NCBI RefSeq assembly: GCF_028368995.1
Contig: NZ_JAQNDL010000001.1
Location: forward strand, 3,188,001 to 3,252,000
DNA length: 64,000 nt
Direction of reading: 5' to 3'
Source of the DNA: Nannocystis bainbridge
Lineage (GTDB): Bacteria; Myxococcota_A; Polyangia; Nannocystales; Nannocystaceae
The notes under the pieces were generated by a model that did not search any database, was not told the DNA's origin, and saw nothing but the letters and a program-made list of their open reading frames with translations. Positions 35,349 to 43,201 of this stretch are shown piece by piece; the stretch's first letter is position 1, and every line of letters begins with the position of its first letter. Made by a program: the position numbers and the translations under genes.

Positions 35349-35460
35349 GCCCTGCCCCTCGCGCGTCGCGTCATGTCCCGTCTCCTCAGCTTGCATGGGC
35401 GACAATCGCCGCTGCGCAACCGACGATCGCGCCGGTGGGCCGTGACGGCCCGCGCGGACC

Positions 35461-35612
35461 ATCACCTGTCCCCCGGGACATCCGCCTCGCCGACGCCCGG
35501 GCGCGCGCCCGCGAACCTCGATTCGAAATCACCTGTCCCCCAGGACAGCCTCGCCCCGCCGGCGCCCTCCGCGGACCCACCAAAATCACCTGTCCTCGGG
35601 GACAGCCTCGCC
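35461..35612. repeat. Three spaced 28-31-nt palindromic repeats
   Basis: Copies at 35461-35491, 35528-35555 and 35585-35612 share ATCACCTGTCC, a short variable centre, GGACA and CTCGCC. The intervals are 37 and 29 nt and are unrelated in sequence. Each centre can form a CTGTCC/GGACAG or TGTCC/GGACA stem. The array fills the gap between the ptuB-like gene and the glutaredoxin-like gene. It belongs to the dispersed family and is not a CRISPR array: the repeats diverge and no cas gene is near. Confidence 0.8.
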
Positions 35613-35627
35613 TCGCCGCCGCTCCCC

Positions 35628-36278
35628 TCAAGAGCGGGCCTTCGGCAGCTGCTTGCGCAGGAACTCGACCGCGACCTGGCAGAACGGGCGGAACTCCTGC
35701 CCGTCGCGGCTCGACCAGCGATCGATCTCCCGCTCGAGCGCCGCGCGCGACCACGTCTTGGTGTCGCTGTATTTCTTGCGCAGGCGGGCCACCAGGCCCT
35801 CGATCACCCGGCGCCGCAATTGCCGGAGGTGCGGCGCGTTGAGGCCGAGCACCTGGTCGAGGTCGCGCTCGGCCTCGGCGTCGGCGCCGAACACCCGGCC
35901 CTCGACGAAGCCGTAGCGCACGCGGTGCTCGACCCCCGCGATCGGGTCGAGCACCAGCGGGCTCGCGCCCTTGCGCACGTCGCAGTGGCGGATGTCGCGC
36001 TGCTCGTGCGTCGGGTTGTCCTGTCCTCCGGGACAGGCGGCCAGCAGGTTGCGGTGCGTCAGCTGCTGCCCGCGGTGCTCGTGCTGCGGCCGCAGGTGCT
36101 CGATGCGCAGCGACTCGACCGCGATGCGGTTCATGCAGTAGCAGCAGATCGCGCCCTGCTCGCGCACCAGCGCCCGCCGCAGCTCCTGCTTCCACGGGCC
36201 CGGATCTTCGAAGCTGCCGCCGGCCTGGCGGTGCTCCGTCAGCGCCGCCGGCTCGCGGCCCTTGCGGATGTTCTTCAT
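35628..36278 (-). CDS. PtuB-like HNH nuclease of a Septu defence pair
   Basis: A 216-residue HNH-type protein of the TIGR02646/PtuB family. CCYCMNRIAVESLRIEHLRP holds the zinc CxxC (45-48) and the catalytic-region His61. THRNLLAAC (Asn77) and RHCDVRKG complete the HNH/zinc pattern. In Septu systems PtuB is the nuclease effector controlled by the PtuA ATPase and protects against phage. The start overlaps the ptuA stop (ATGA), so the two are translated together. Residues 81-87 are written by a perfect CCTGTCC-TCCG-GGACAGG hairpin (36020-36037); relatives often have Cys-x-Gly-Gly there, so it may be original sequence rather than an insertion. Confidence 0.85.
   Translation of the reverse strand: MKNIRKGREPAALTEHRQAGGSFEDPGPWKQELRRALVREQGAICCYCMNRIAVESLRIEHLRPQHEHRGQQLTHRNLLAACPGGQDNPTHEQRDIRHCDVRKGASPLVLDPIAGVEHRVRYGFVEGRVFGADAEAERDLDQVLGLNAPHLRQLRRRVIEGLVARLRKKYSDTKTWSRAALEREIDRWSSRDGQEFRPFCQVAVEFLRKQLPKARS
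36020..36037. repeat. Hairpin copy inside the ptuB-like gene
   Basis: CCTGTCC-TCCG-GGACAGG, with perfect 7-bp arms, read in frame as CPGGQD on the minus strand. Confidence 0.8.
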
Positions 36279-37630
36279 CCCGCCGCCTCGTCGTCGTCCT
36301 CGGCCAGGAACTCCATCATGCTGCCGAGGCGGACCACCTCGGCGTCGTGCGGGCCGAAGTCCGCGACGAGCTCGGCCAGCGCCGCCCGGGCCGCGGGCCA
36401 GCGCTCCTCGTCGATCAGGCGGGCCACCGCGCGGACCTTCGCGGCCGAGAAGGGCGGGTACTGATCGACGCCCATCACATCGTAGAGGATCGCGTTGCTG
36501 TCGCGCCCGAGGGTGTGCGGCGGCTCGTCGACCAATTGAAAGTCGCGCAGCAGCTTGACCTGCTCGCGCGGCACCAGCGACAGCACCTGCGGCGAGTGGG
36601 TGGTGACGATGAACTGCAGGTTGGGGAAGGTGCGCTCGAGGTCGGGGATCAGCGTGCGCTGCCACTGCGGGTGCAGGTGCAGCTCGACCTCGTCGACGAG
36701 CACGATCCCGCGGCCCTGCAGCGGGTCGGCGAGGTTCGGGTGGGTGATCGCCAGCCGGCGGGCGATGTCGCCGACCAGCACGAGCAGGCCCTGCTCGCCG
36801 CCCGACAGCTGCGAGAAGGCCAGCTGGGTGCCGCGCTTGCGCAAGATCAGCGCGGGCCGGCGACCGACCACGAAATCGATGTGGGCCGCGCCGGGCTCGC
36901 GCGTGGGCCGGCGACGGAACCGCAGGTCGGTCCAGTCGGGCAGGAACGAGAGGATCGCCCGCCGCACCGCGGCCAGCTGCGGGTCGACGTGGTCGCGGTG
37001 CTCGCGGATGAGCTCGTTCTCGAGGTCCTCGCGCAGCAAGAACCACCGCAAGAAGTCTTCGCGCCGGGCCCCGCGCGACCAGCCGTGATCGGCGTACAGC
37101 CCCGCGGGCCCCGAGGGCAGCTCGCCGCGGGCGTCGTCCACCTCGGCCTCGACGTAGCGCTCGTGCGAGTAGGTGGCGAGCATCGGCGCGTCGAGCACGA
37201 CCCCGCGGGCCAGCGCGTCGGCCCAGCGCGCGGCCCAGCTGGCGGTCTGCGGCGTGTCGGGCTGGGCGTGGTGCCAGCGGTCCCACCGGTGCGCGAGCTC
37301 GTGGCGCAGCACGAACGACGCCTCGCCCGGCTCCGGGTCGGCGAACAGCTCGTCTTTCGTGGTGATCGCCGGCGGCGTCCACACGAACTCGCCGTGGACC
37401 ACGCAGCGCTCGGCCCCGGCGCGCACGTCGGCCAGGCTGAGCCGCGACGCGTCCTCGCCGAGCCCGGTGCGGGCCACCGCGAGCGCCAGCAAGTAAGCCA
37501 CGGCGTCGAGCACCGAGGTCTTGCCGCTCCCGTTGACCCCCACCAGCGCCGTCGTGCGCCCGCGCGAGAGGTCGAGCTCCAGCGACGCGAAGCCGCGGAA
37601 GCTCTCGAGCTGCAGCCGATGAATCCGCAT
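36275..37630 (-). CDS. PtuA-like SMC/ABC-type ATPase of a Septu defence pair
   Basis: A 451-residue ATPase. MRIHRLQLESFRGFASLEL is the typical opening of RecF/SMC-like ATPases, Walker A is GVNGSGKTS (31-39), the ABC signature is LSGGEQGLL (~272), Walker B is GIVLVDEVELHLHP (~310) and the H-loop is VTTHSPQVLS (~342). The C-terminal region after ~370 (ARLIDEERWPAARAALAELV) fits PtuA. With the overlapping ptuB-like gene it forms a complete two-gene Septu system. There is no reverse transcriptase nearby, so it is not a retron-linked pair. A TACACT hexamer (minus strand, 37655-37650) lies 19 nt before the ATG. The longer frame to 37714 is rejected. Confidence 0.87.
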   Translation of the reverse strand: MRIHRLQLESFRGFASLELDLSRGRTTALVGVNGSGKTSVLDAVAYLLALAVARTGLGEDASRLSLADVRAGAERCVVHGEFVWTPPAITTKDELFADPEPGEASFVLRHELAHRWDRWHHAQPDTPQTASWAARWADALARGVVLDAPMLATYSHERYVEAEVDDARGELPSGPAGLYADHGWSRGARREDFLRWFLLREDLENELIREHRDHVDPQLAAVRRAILSFLPDWTDLRFRRRPTREPGAAHIDFVVGRRPALILRKRGTQLAFSQLSGGEQGLLVLVGDIARRLAITHPNLADPLQGRGIVLVDEVELHLHPQWQRTLIPDLERTFPNLQFIVTTHSPQVLSLVPREQVKLLRDFQLVDEPPHTLGRDSNAILYDVMGVDQYPPFSAAKVRAVARLIDEERWPAARAALAELVADFGPHDAEVVRLGSMMEFLAEDDDEAAG

Positions 37631-37649
37631 CGATCGCCGAACCGGCCGC

Positions 37650-37655
37650 AGTGTA
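37650..37655 (-). promoter_or_regulatory. -10-like hexamer of the ptuA-ptuB operon
   Basis: TACACT with a TTGCGA 18 nt upstream (minus strand, 37679-37674) as a possible -35. It predicts a leader of about 12 nt. Confidence 0.45.
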
Positions 37656-37803
37656 GGCCCCGGCGCGCGGCGCTCGCAAGTGCGCGCGTTCGTCAGCGCC
37701 GCGCGCTGAATCATCGCTACGCGCGGCCTCCGGCCGGTCTCGCCGCGCCGACGCCTCGGGCCGGGCCCCGCGACGGCACCCGCCCGCGCTCACGCGCCGC
37801 GCG

Positions 37804-39360
37804 TCAGTGCTGCGCGCGGCGGCGGAACGCGGCCACCAGCGCCTCGGGCTCGACCCGGCCGGGGCCGACGCCCGGCTTCGGCCGGACCATCCCGAGCGAG
37901 GCCATGTCGTGGACGTAGGCCGGGCGGCGCATCCCGACCAGCACGCACGTGACCGGCAGCGCCAGCAGCGTGAGCACGGCCCGGCGCGACAGCGGCAGCC
38001 CGCGCCACGCGTCGGGGGTGGCGGCGGCCAGGCGGTCGCCGATCGCGTCGGTGAGGGCCTGCGCGCGGGCGCGGAAGTCGTCCTCGATGGCGTCGAGCGC
38101 GGCCAGCATCTGCTGCCCGTACTCGTCCCAGAACGCGCGGAACTCGGGCTGCAGCGCCGGGTCGAGGTCGCTCGTCAGGCTGGCCTCGATCTGCGCGCAG
38201 TGGGCCGCGATCACGTTGTTGCGCAGGTGCAGCCAGTGCCCGAGGTCGCGGATCTGGCCGAGCCCGGACTGCAGCTCGCTGCCCCAGCGCAGCAGGTCGC
38301 GAATGCCGTCGCCGTACTCGGCGGCCAGGCGCGCCCCCAGGCCCTCGGCCCACTCGCCCTCGAGCCGCTGCAGCGCCCGCAGGATCGGCAGCGGATCTCT
38401 CGCCTGGTCTTTGGGACCTGGCGCATCGGCCAGGCGGATCATGTGCGGCCCCTCGCCCTCGTCGACGAACGCGTTGAGCGGGCGGTTGACGAGCAGCGCC
38501 AGGCCCTCGCGGCGGGCCAGCGCCACCACCGAGGGCGCGCCGTCGGGCTGGGCCTCGGTCAGGGCGCCGAGCTCGTAGAGGTTGAGCGGCAGCTCGGCGA
38601 CGGCGAAGTGGTGCAGCGCGCCGCCGACCTCGCGCGCGAGCGCCAGCGCGCGGCCGAGCGAGACGTACTGGCCGCTGTCCGCCGGCTCGACGAAGCTGTT
38701 GGCCGACACGCCGTACCAGGCGATCTCGCCGCGCTGCACGGCCTGCTCGAGGAACCCGAACGCCTCGCGCAGGCGCCTCTCGAACTCCTCGCGATCCTCG
38801 GCCGTGACCTCGTCGGCGCGGTTCTCGCAGTCGATGAAGAAGTACTCAGGGTTGTGCAGCAGGAACACGTCGATCGTCTGCAGCCCGAGGCGTTGGCGGC
38901 TGAGCGCCAGCTGGTCGGCGAGGAACTCGGGGTGCAGGCAGTGCCAGCAGCTGTCCTGGTAGCGGACCAGGTCGGGGTACGGCGGCTGGCGCTCGTGGGC
39001 GAGCTCGAGCGCGGTGCCCTGCAGGTACCCGGCCTTGGTGACGACGACGATGTCCTCGCGGCCGGCGACGCGGCCCTCGAACAGCTCGCGCAGGACCTGG
39101 CCGACGAGGATCTCGCTGCCGCCGTCGCCGTAGTTGGCGCTGGTGTCGACCAGGTTGACGCCGGCGCGCACCGCCTCCTCGAAGGCCTGACGGTGCAGCC
39201 CCGACTCGACGTGCACGCGGTAGGCGCCGAAACCGACCGGCGCGACGTGGAGGCCGGTGCGCCCGAGCTGGCGCGCGTCCATGCCGAATCGACGCGCCCG
39301 CTCGGCGCTCGCCGCCGGCGCCGCGCGTCCGGGCCACAGAGGTCGCTCTTGCTCGCTCAT
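37804..39360 (-). CDS. Aldo/keto reductase with long C-terminal extension
   Basis: A 518-residue protein. Residues ~28-330 form an aldo/keto reductase barrel: MDARQLGRTGLHVAPVGFGAYR, NLVDTSANYGDGGSE (Asp and Tyr of the catalytic set), VVVTKAGYLQG (Lys) and TIDVFLLHNPEYF (His). The remaining ~190 residues are helical and end in a hydrophobic stretch (RRAVLTLLALPVTCVLVGM) that resembles the C-terminal end of some membrane-linked AKR relatives. A palindrome-like sequence near 38398-38423 codes for GPKDQARD in a loop. A TACTGC hexamer (39375-39370) lies 9 nt before the ATG. The gene is divergent from the ABC exporter. The substrate is unknown. Confidence 0.84.
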   Translation of the reverse strand: MSEQERPLWPGRAAPAASAERARRFGMDARQLGRTGLHVAPVGFGAYRVHVESGLHRQAFEEAVRAGVNLVDTSANYGDGGSEILVGQVLRELFEGRVAGREDIVVVTKAGYLQGTALELAHERQPPYPDLVRYQDSCWHCLHPEFLADQLALSRQRLGLQTIDVFLLHNPEYFFIDCENRADEVTAEDREEFERRLREAFGFLEQAVQRGEIAWYGVSANSFVEPADSGQYVSLGRALALAREVGGALHHFAVAELPLNLYELGALTEAQPDGAPSVVALARREGLALLVNRPLNAFVDEGEGPHMIRLADAPGPKDQARDPLPILRALQRLEGEWAEGLGARLAAEYGDGIRDLLRWGSELQSGLGQIRDLGHWLHLRNNVIAAHCAQIEASLTSDLDPALQPEFRAFWDEYGQQMLAALDAIEDDFRARAQALTDAIGDRLAAATPDAWRGLPLSRRAVLTLLALPVTCVLVGMRRPAYVHDMASLGMVRPKPGVGPGRVEPEALVAAFRRRAQH

Positions 39361-39369
39361 CGGCGGCGA

Positions 39370-39375
39370 GCAGTA
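39370..39375 (-). promoter_or_regulatory. -10-like hexamer TACTGC
   Basis: It lies 9 nt before the aldo/keto reductase ATG at 39360. Weak match, listed for its conserved spacing. Confidence 0.3.
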
Positions 39376-39496
39376 CGACAGGCCGCGAGCACCGTCAACG
39401 CCGGCGTCGGCCGCGGGGCGCGCCGCAGCTTGCACGTGCAAGCGCCGGTGGGCGACCATGCGGCTCCGGCTCGGCCGTCCGCCCGAATTCGCGCCC

Positions 39497-41671
39497 ATGT
39501 TCAGCGCCCTGCGCCACCTGCTCGAATACCTCCGGCCCTACCGCTTCGAGGTGTCGCTGCTGCTGGCGGGGCTCCTGATCGACCTCGCGTTCAACGTCCT
39601 GTTCAGCCTCAGCTTCCAGTACGTCATCGACGAGGCGATCGCCAAGCACGACGAGGCGCTGCTCTACGCGATCCTCGTCGCCCTGCTGGTCGCCGTGGTC
39701 GTCGCCGCCGGCGTCGCCATCATGCGCGACTACCTCTACGCCCGCCTCGGCACCGCGGTGATGAACGACCTGCGCCTGCGGATGTTCGAGCACCTGCAGC
39801 GGCTGTCGCACAACTTCTACACCCGCATGCAGGTCGGCGACATCCTCGCCCGCTTCTCGACCGACCTCGCCGCGGTCCAGAACGCGGTGATCCTCGCCAT
39901 CCCCGAGACGATCCTCGGCATCCTCGGCGTCACCACCATCTCGATCCTGCTGTTCATCTTCTCGTGGCAGCTGGCCCTGCTCACGCTGGTCGGCCTGCCG
40001 CTGGCGACCCTCGGCCCGCACCTCCTGGGCCCCCGGGCCGAGCGCGACAGCTACCTGGTGCGCCACGAGGAGGCCCAGGTCGCCAGCACCGTGCAGGAGA
40101 ACCTCGGCGCCCACGCGGTCGTGCGCGCGTTCCAGCTGGCGCCCGAGCAGACCGCCCGGTTCCGCTACAAGCTGCGCTCGCTCTACCGCATCGGCGTGCG
40201 CTTCAACCTCAGCACCTATCTGGTCGAGCGCACGCCCAACCTGACCTTCTTGCTGCTGCAGATCGCCGTGTTCGGGTTCGGCGCGGTCAAGACCTTCCAC
40301 GGCGAGCTGACGCTCGGCTCGCTGGTCGCTTTCAACATCCTGCTCGGCTACCTCAGCACCTACGTCACCGCGCTGACGCGGGTGATGCCGCCGCTGTTGA
40401 TGGCGGCCGGCGGCATCAAGCGCATCCAGGAGCTGCTCGGCGCGCGCCCGCAGGTGCAGGAGAAGTTCAGCCCCAACACGCTCGGGCCGCTGCGCGAGGC
40501 GATCACGTTCCAGGACGTGTCGTTCTCGTACACCGGCGAGCACAAGAACCTCGACCGCGTGAACCTGCGGATCTCTCGCGGCACCACGGTGGCGATCGTC
40601 GGCGCCAGCGGCTCGGGCAAGAGCACCGTGCTCGGCCTGCTGGCCCGCTTCTACGATCCGGACGACGGCACCGTCGCGTTCGACGGCGCCGACATCCGCG
40701 CCGCCTCGTTCGACTCGCTGCGCGGCCAGCTCGGCATCGTGTTCCAGGACAGCTTCCTCTTCGACACGACGGTCCGCGAGAACATCCGCATGGGCCGCCT
40801 CACCGCCACCGACGACGAGGTCGAGAAGGCCGCGCGCGCGGCCGAGATCCACGACCTCGTCGCCGGCCTGCCCGAGGGCTACAACACCGTGGTCGGCGAA
40901 CGCGGCAGCCGGCTGTCGGGCGGCCAGCGCCAGCGGTTGGCGATCGCCCGCGCGATCCTCCGCGACCCGCAGATCCTGCTGCTCGACGAGGCGACGTCGG
41001 CGCTCGACCCGACCACGGAGGCCGCGATCAACGGCACGCTCGAGCGCCTCGGTCGCGACCGCACCGTCATCGGCGTGACGCACCGCCTGGCTTCGACGCG
41101 GCTCGCCGACCTGATCCTCGTGTTCGACAAGGGCCGCCTGGTCGAGCAGGGCAACCAGCGCGAGCTGCTCGCGGTCGACGGCCTCTACCGGCGGTTGTGG
41201 AACAAGCAGCAGGGCCTGGTCGTGTCCGAGGACGGCACGCGCGCCGAGGTCGAGCCCGAGCGCCTGCGCGCGATCCCGATCCTCAGCACCCTGTCCGACA
41301 CGATGCTCGCCGCGGTCGCGCGCACCTTCCTCAGCGAGCGCTTCAGCGAGGGCCGCCCCGTCATCCTCGAGGGCGACACCACCGTGGAGAAGTTCTACAT
41401 CGTCGCTCGCGGCAAGGTCGCCGTGCTCAAGCGCCAGGAGGACGGCAGCGACAAGCAGATCGCCGCGCTGCAAGAGGGCGACTACTTCGGCGAGGTCGCG
41501 CTCCTGCGCGACGCCCCGCGCAACGCGACCATCCGCACGCTGACCCCGTGCATCTTGCTGACGCTGCAGCGCCGGCAGTTCCTCGAGCTGATCCAGAGCG
41601 ACCCACGGCTCAGCCACGAATTCGACTCGGTGGTCCGGGCCCGGGTACACCCCGTGACGACGACGGCGTGA
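39497..41671 (+). CDS. ABC exporter fused to a cyclic-nucleotide-binding domain
   Basis: A 724-residue half-transporter. Residues ~15-320 are a six-helix ABC exporter membrane domain (YVIDEAIAKHDEALLYAIL, FYTRMQVGDILARFSTD). The ATPase domain follows: Walker A GASGSGKST, Q-loop GIVFQDSFLF, signature RLSGGQRQRLAIARA, Walker B ILLLDEATSALD, H-loop GVTHRLAS. From ~585 a CRP/PKA-type cyclic-nucleotide-binding domain is attached (RAIPILSTLSDTMLAAVA, KFYIVARGKVAVLKR, GDYFGEVALLRDAPRNATIR with the phosphate-binding cassette). This suggests that a cyclic nucleotide gates export. The cargo is unknown. An upstream ATG at 39458 is possible. Confidence 0.9.
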   Translation: MFSALRHLLEYLRPYRFEVSLLLAGLLIDLAFNVLFSLSFQYVIDEAIAKHDEALLYAILVALLVAVVVAAGVAIMRDYLYARLGTAVMNDLRLRMFEHLQRLSHNFYTRMQVGDILARFSTDLAAVQNAVILAIPETILGILGVTTISILLFIFSWQLALLTLVGLPLATLGPHLLGPRAERDSYLVRHEEAQVASTVQENLGAHAVVRAFQLAPEQTARFRYKLRSLYRIGVRFNLSTYLVERTPNLTFLLLQIAVFGFGAVKTFHGELTLGSLVAFNILLGYLSTYVTALTRVMPPLLMAAGGIKRIQELLGARPQVQEKFSPNTLGPLREAITFQDVSFSYTGEHKNLDRVNLRISRGTTVAIVGASGSGKSTVLGLLARFYDPDDGTVAFDGADIRAASFDSLRGQLGIVFQDSFLFDTTVRENIRMGRLTATDDEVEKAARAAEIHDLVAGLPEGYNTVVGERGSRLSGGQRQRLAIARAILRDPQILLLDEATSALDPTTEAAINGTLERLGRDRTVIGVTHRLASTRLADLILVFDKGRLVEQGNQRELLAVDGLYRRLWNKQQGLVVSEDGTRAEVEPERLRAIPILSTLSDTMLAAVARTFLSERFSEGRPVILEGDTTVEKFYIVARGKVAVLKRQEDGSDKQIAALQEGDYFGEVALLRDAPRNATIRTLTPCILLTLQRRQFLELIQSDPRLSHEFDSVVRARVHPVTTTA

Positions 41672-41699
41672 GCGCGCCGCGGCGGAGACCGGACCGAGG

Positions 41700-42242
41700 A
41701 TGACGCACGAATCAGAGGGGCATGGGGTGGCTGGTGCGGAGCGTCTGCAGGACCTCGCGGGGTCGCGGGACGCCGCAGAGTCACCGCCGCGGTCGGTCGC
41801 CTCGCCGAAGATCGAGCTGCGGGCCGCGGCGCTCGGGCGCGGCGTGTTCGCGACCGAGGCGATCGCGGCCGGCGAGCTGCTGATCCGTCTGGCGCCGGTG
41901 TTCGTCGCCACCGCCGGGCAGTACACGATCCAGCTCGACGAGGACCGTCACCAGGCCGGCACCGGCGAGATCGACGATTTCCTCAATCATTGCTGCGAGC
42001 CGAGCGCCGCCCTCGACGCCGAGCAGCTGTGCTTCGTGGCCGTGCGGCCGCTCGCGCCGGGTGACGAGGTCACCTTCAACTATCTGACCTCCGAATGGGA
42101 CATGGCCGAGGCGTTCGCCTGCCGCTGCGGCGCCGGCCGTTGCTTCGGCGACATCCGCGGCTTCCGTTACCTCGGCCGCGACCGGCAGGAGGCGCTCGCC
42201 GCCCTCGTCACGCCGTTCCTGCGCCGACGCGCCGGCCTCTGA
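41700..42242 (+). CDS. SET-domain protein (putative lysine methyltransferase)
   Basis: A 180-residue protein with a SET domain, the fold of eukaryotic-type protein lysine methyltransferases. LGRGVFATEAIAAGELL is the first strand block, FLNHCCEPSA (96-101, canonical NHSCxP) binds AdoMet, VTFNYLTSEWD (Tyr128) is the catalytic region, and CRCGAGRCFGDIRGF (141-155) is a post-SET-like cysteine cluster for zinc. A ~35-residue leader of unknown role precedes it. The gene starts 28 nt after the ABC exporter gene and is probably on the same transcript. The methylation target is unknown. SET proteins are sporadic in bacteria and often acquired from eukaryotes. Confidence 0.85.
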   Translation: MTHESEGHGVAGAERLQDLAGSRDAAESPPRSVASPKIELRAAALGRGVFATEAIAAGELLIRLAPVFVATAGQYTIQLDEDRHQAGTGEIDDFLNHCCEPSAALDAEQLCFVAVRPLAPGDEVTFNYLTSEWDMAEAFACRCGAGRCFGDIRGFRYLGRDRQEALAALVTPFLRRRAGL

Positions 42243-42268
42243 GCTTGCCAAGCGCGGGCGCGCGCCCC

Positions 42269-42274
42269 TATCAT
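42269..42274 (+). promoter_or_regulatory. -10-like hexamer TATCAT
   Basis: It lies 12 nt before the ATG of the TPR gene at 42287. Confidence 0.35.
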
Positions 42275-42286
42275 CGCCGGCCGAAC

Positions 42287-43153
42287 ATGTCGATGCAGCT
42301 CCTGGTGTCCGCCCTCGTCAGCGTCGCAATGGTCGCGCCCGCCTCGTCGGCGACGAAGCCGACCGCCGAGGGCAGCGCCGCCGCGTCGGCGCCGACCACC
42401 GGCGAGGACGCCAAGCTGAAGCGCGCCGAGGAGCTGTTCCTCAACGGCCGCCAGCTGTTCAAAGAGGGCTCGTACGAGGCCGCGATCCTGGCGTTCCAGG
42501 AGAGCTACGAGCTGTCGCGGCTGCCCGAGATCCTCTACAACATCGGCAACTCCTACGAAAAGCTCGGCGACTTCGCCAACGCTCGCAAGTACCTCGACCA
42601 GTATCGGGCCTTCGCGCCGGAGAAGGAGCGCGAGCTGCTGGGTCGGCGGATCCAGAACCTCGACCAGCGCCTGCGCGAGCAAGAGGACCGGGCCCGCGCC
42701 GAGCGCGAGCGGCAGGAGCAGGAGGCCAAGCAGGCCGAGCCCGGCCCCGTCGCGCCGCCGCCCGTAACCCCCGCCGAGCCCGCGCCCGAGCCCAAGAAGG
42801 ACCGCGTGTTCGGCCCCGCCGCCGGCGTCCTCACCGGCGTCGCCGTCGTCGGCCTCGGCCTCGGCATCGGCTTCGGCGTCAGCGCCCAGAGCCAGCGCAA
42901 CCAGGCGCTCGAGCACTGCAGCGCGGCCGGCGAGCAGACCTACTGCGACGTCGACGCGCGACCGTTCCTCGACGCCCAGAAGTCGCGCGCGCTCGGTGCC
43001 GACATCAGCTTCGCCATCGCCGGCGCGGCGGCGATCGCCGTGATCGCCATCGTCGCGGTCAAGGCGACCCGCAAGAAGCGCGAGCAGACCGCCCGCTTGA
43101 CCCCGTGGGGCAGCCCGCGCGGCGCCGGCCTGGCGCTCGGCTTCCGCTTCTAG
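42287..43153 (+). CDS. Exported TPR protein with C-terminal membrane segments
   Basis: A 288-residue protein: signal peptide (MSMQLLVSALVSVAMVAPASS), two TPR-like repeats (residues ~43-110, including RQLFKEGSYEAAILAFQES and EILYNIGNSYEKLGDF), a charged coiled coil (LREQEDRARAERERQEQEA), a Pro-rich linker, and two hydrophobic helices (VLTGVAVVGLGLGIGFGV and FAIAGAAAIAVIAIVAV) around a short Cys-containing loop. Such proteins are common in myxobacteria as envelope scaffolds; the partner is unknown. A 65-bp piece of this gene (42557-42621) recurs with one mismatch at 45855-45919, and part of its 3' end recurs near 46221. Confidence 0.85.
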   Translation: MSMQLLVSALVSVAMVAPASSATKPTAEGSAAASAPTTGEDAKLKRAEELFLNGRQLFKEGSYEAAILAFQESYELSRLPEILYNIGNSYEKLGDFANARKYLDQYRAFAPEKERELLGRRIQNLDQRLREQEDRARAERERQEQEAKQAEPGPVAPPPVTPAEPAPEPKKDRVFGPAAGVLTGVAVVGLGLGIGFGVSAQSQRNQALEHCSAAGEQTYCDVDARPFLDAQKSRALGADISFAIAGAAAIAVIAIVAVKATRKKREQTARLTPWGSPRGAGLALGFRF

Positions 43154-43201
43154 GCTCTTTGAGGCTTCGTCCGCTCGGAGACCGACGAGCTCCCGACGAC
43201 C

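Noticed and set aside
35461..35612. Possible CRISPR array
   Set aside because: Only three repeats that differ from each other, intervals of unequal length, no cas genes, and the repeat belongs to the palindrome family found all over the window.
29886..36464. Very long plus-strand open frame (2192 codons)
   Set aside because: It runs through or antisense to RadC, SDR, methylase, esterase, MBL, glutaredoxin-like and PtuB genes, which all have clear family motifs. Its translation is Arg/Pro/Ala-rich and shows none. Stop codons are simply rare in such GC-rich DNA.
35628..37630. Retron linked to ptuA-ptuB
   Set aside because: Some retrons include PtuAB effectors, but no reverse transcriptase gene or msr-msd-like sequence is visible on either side.
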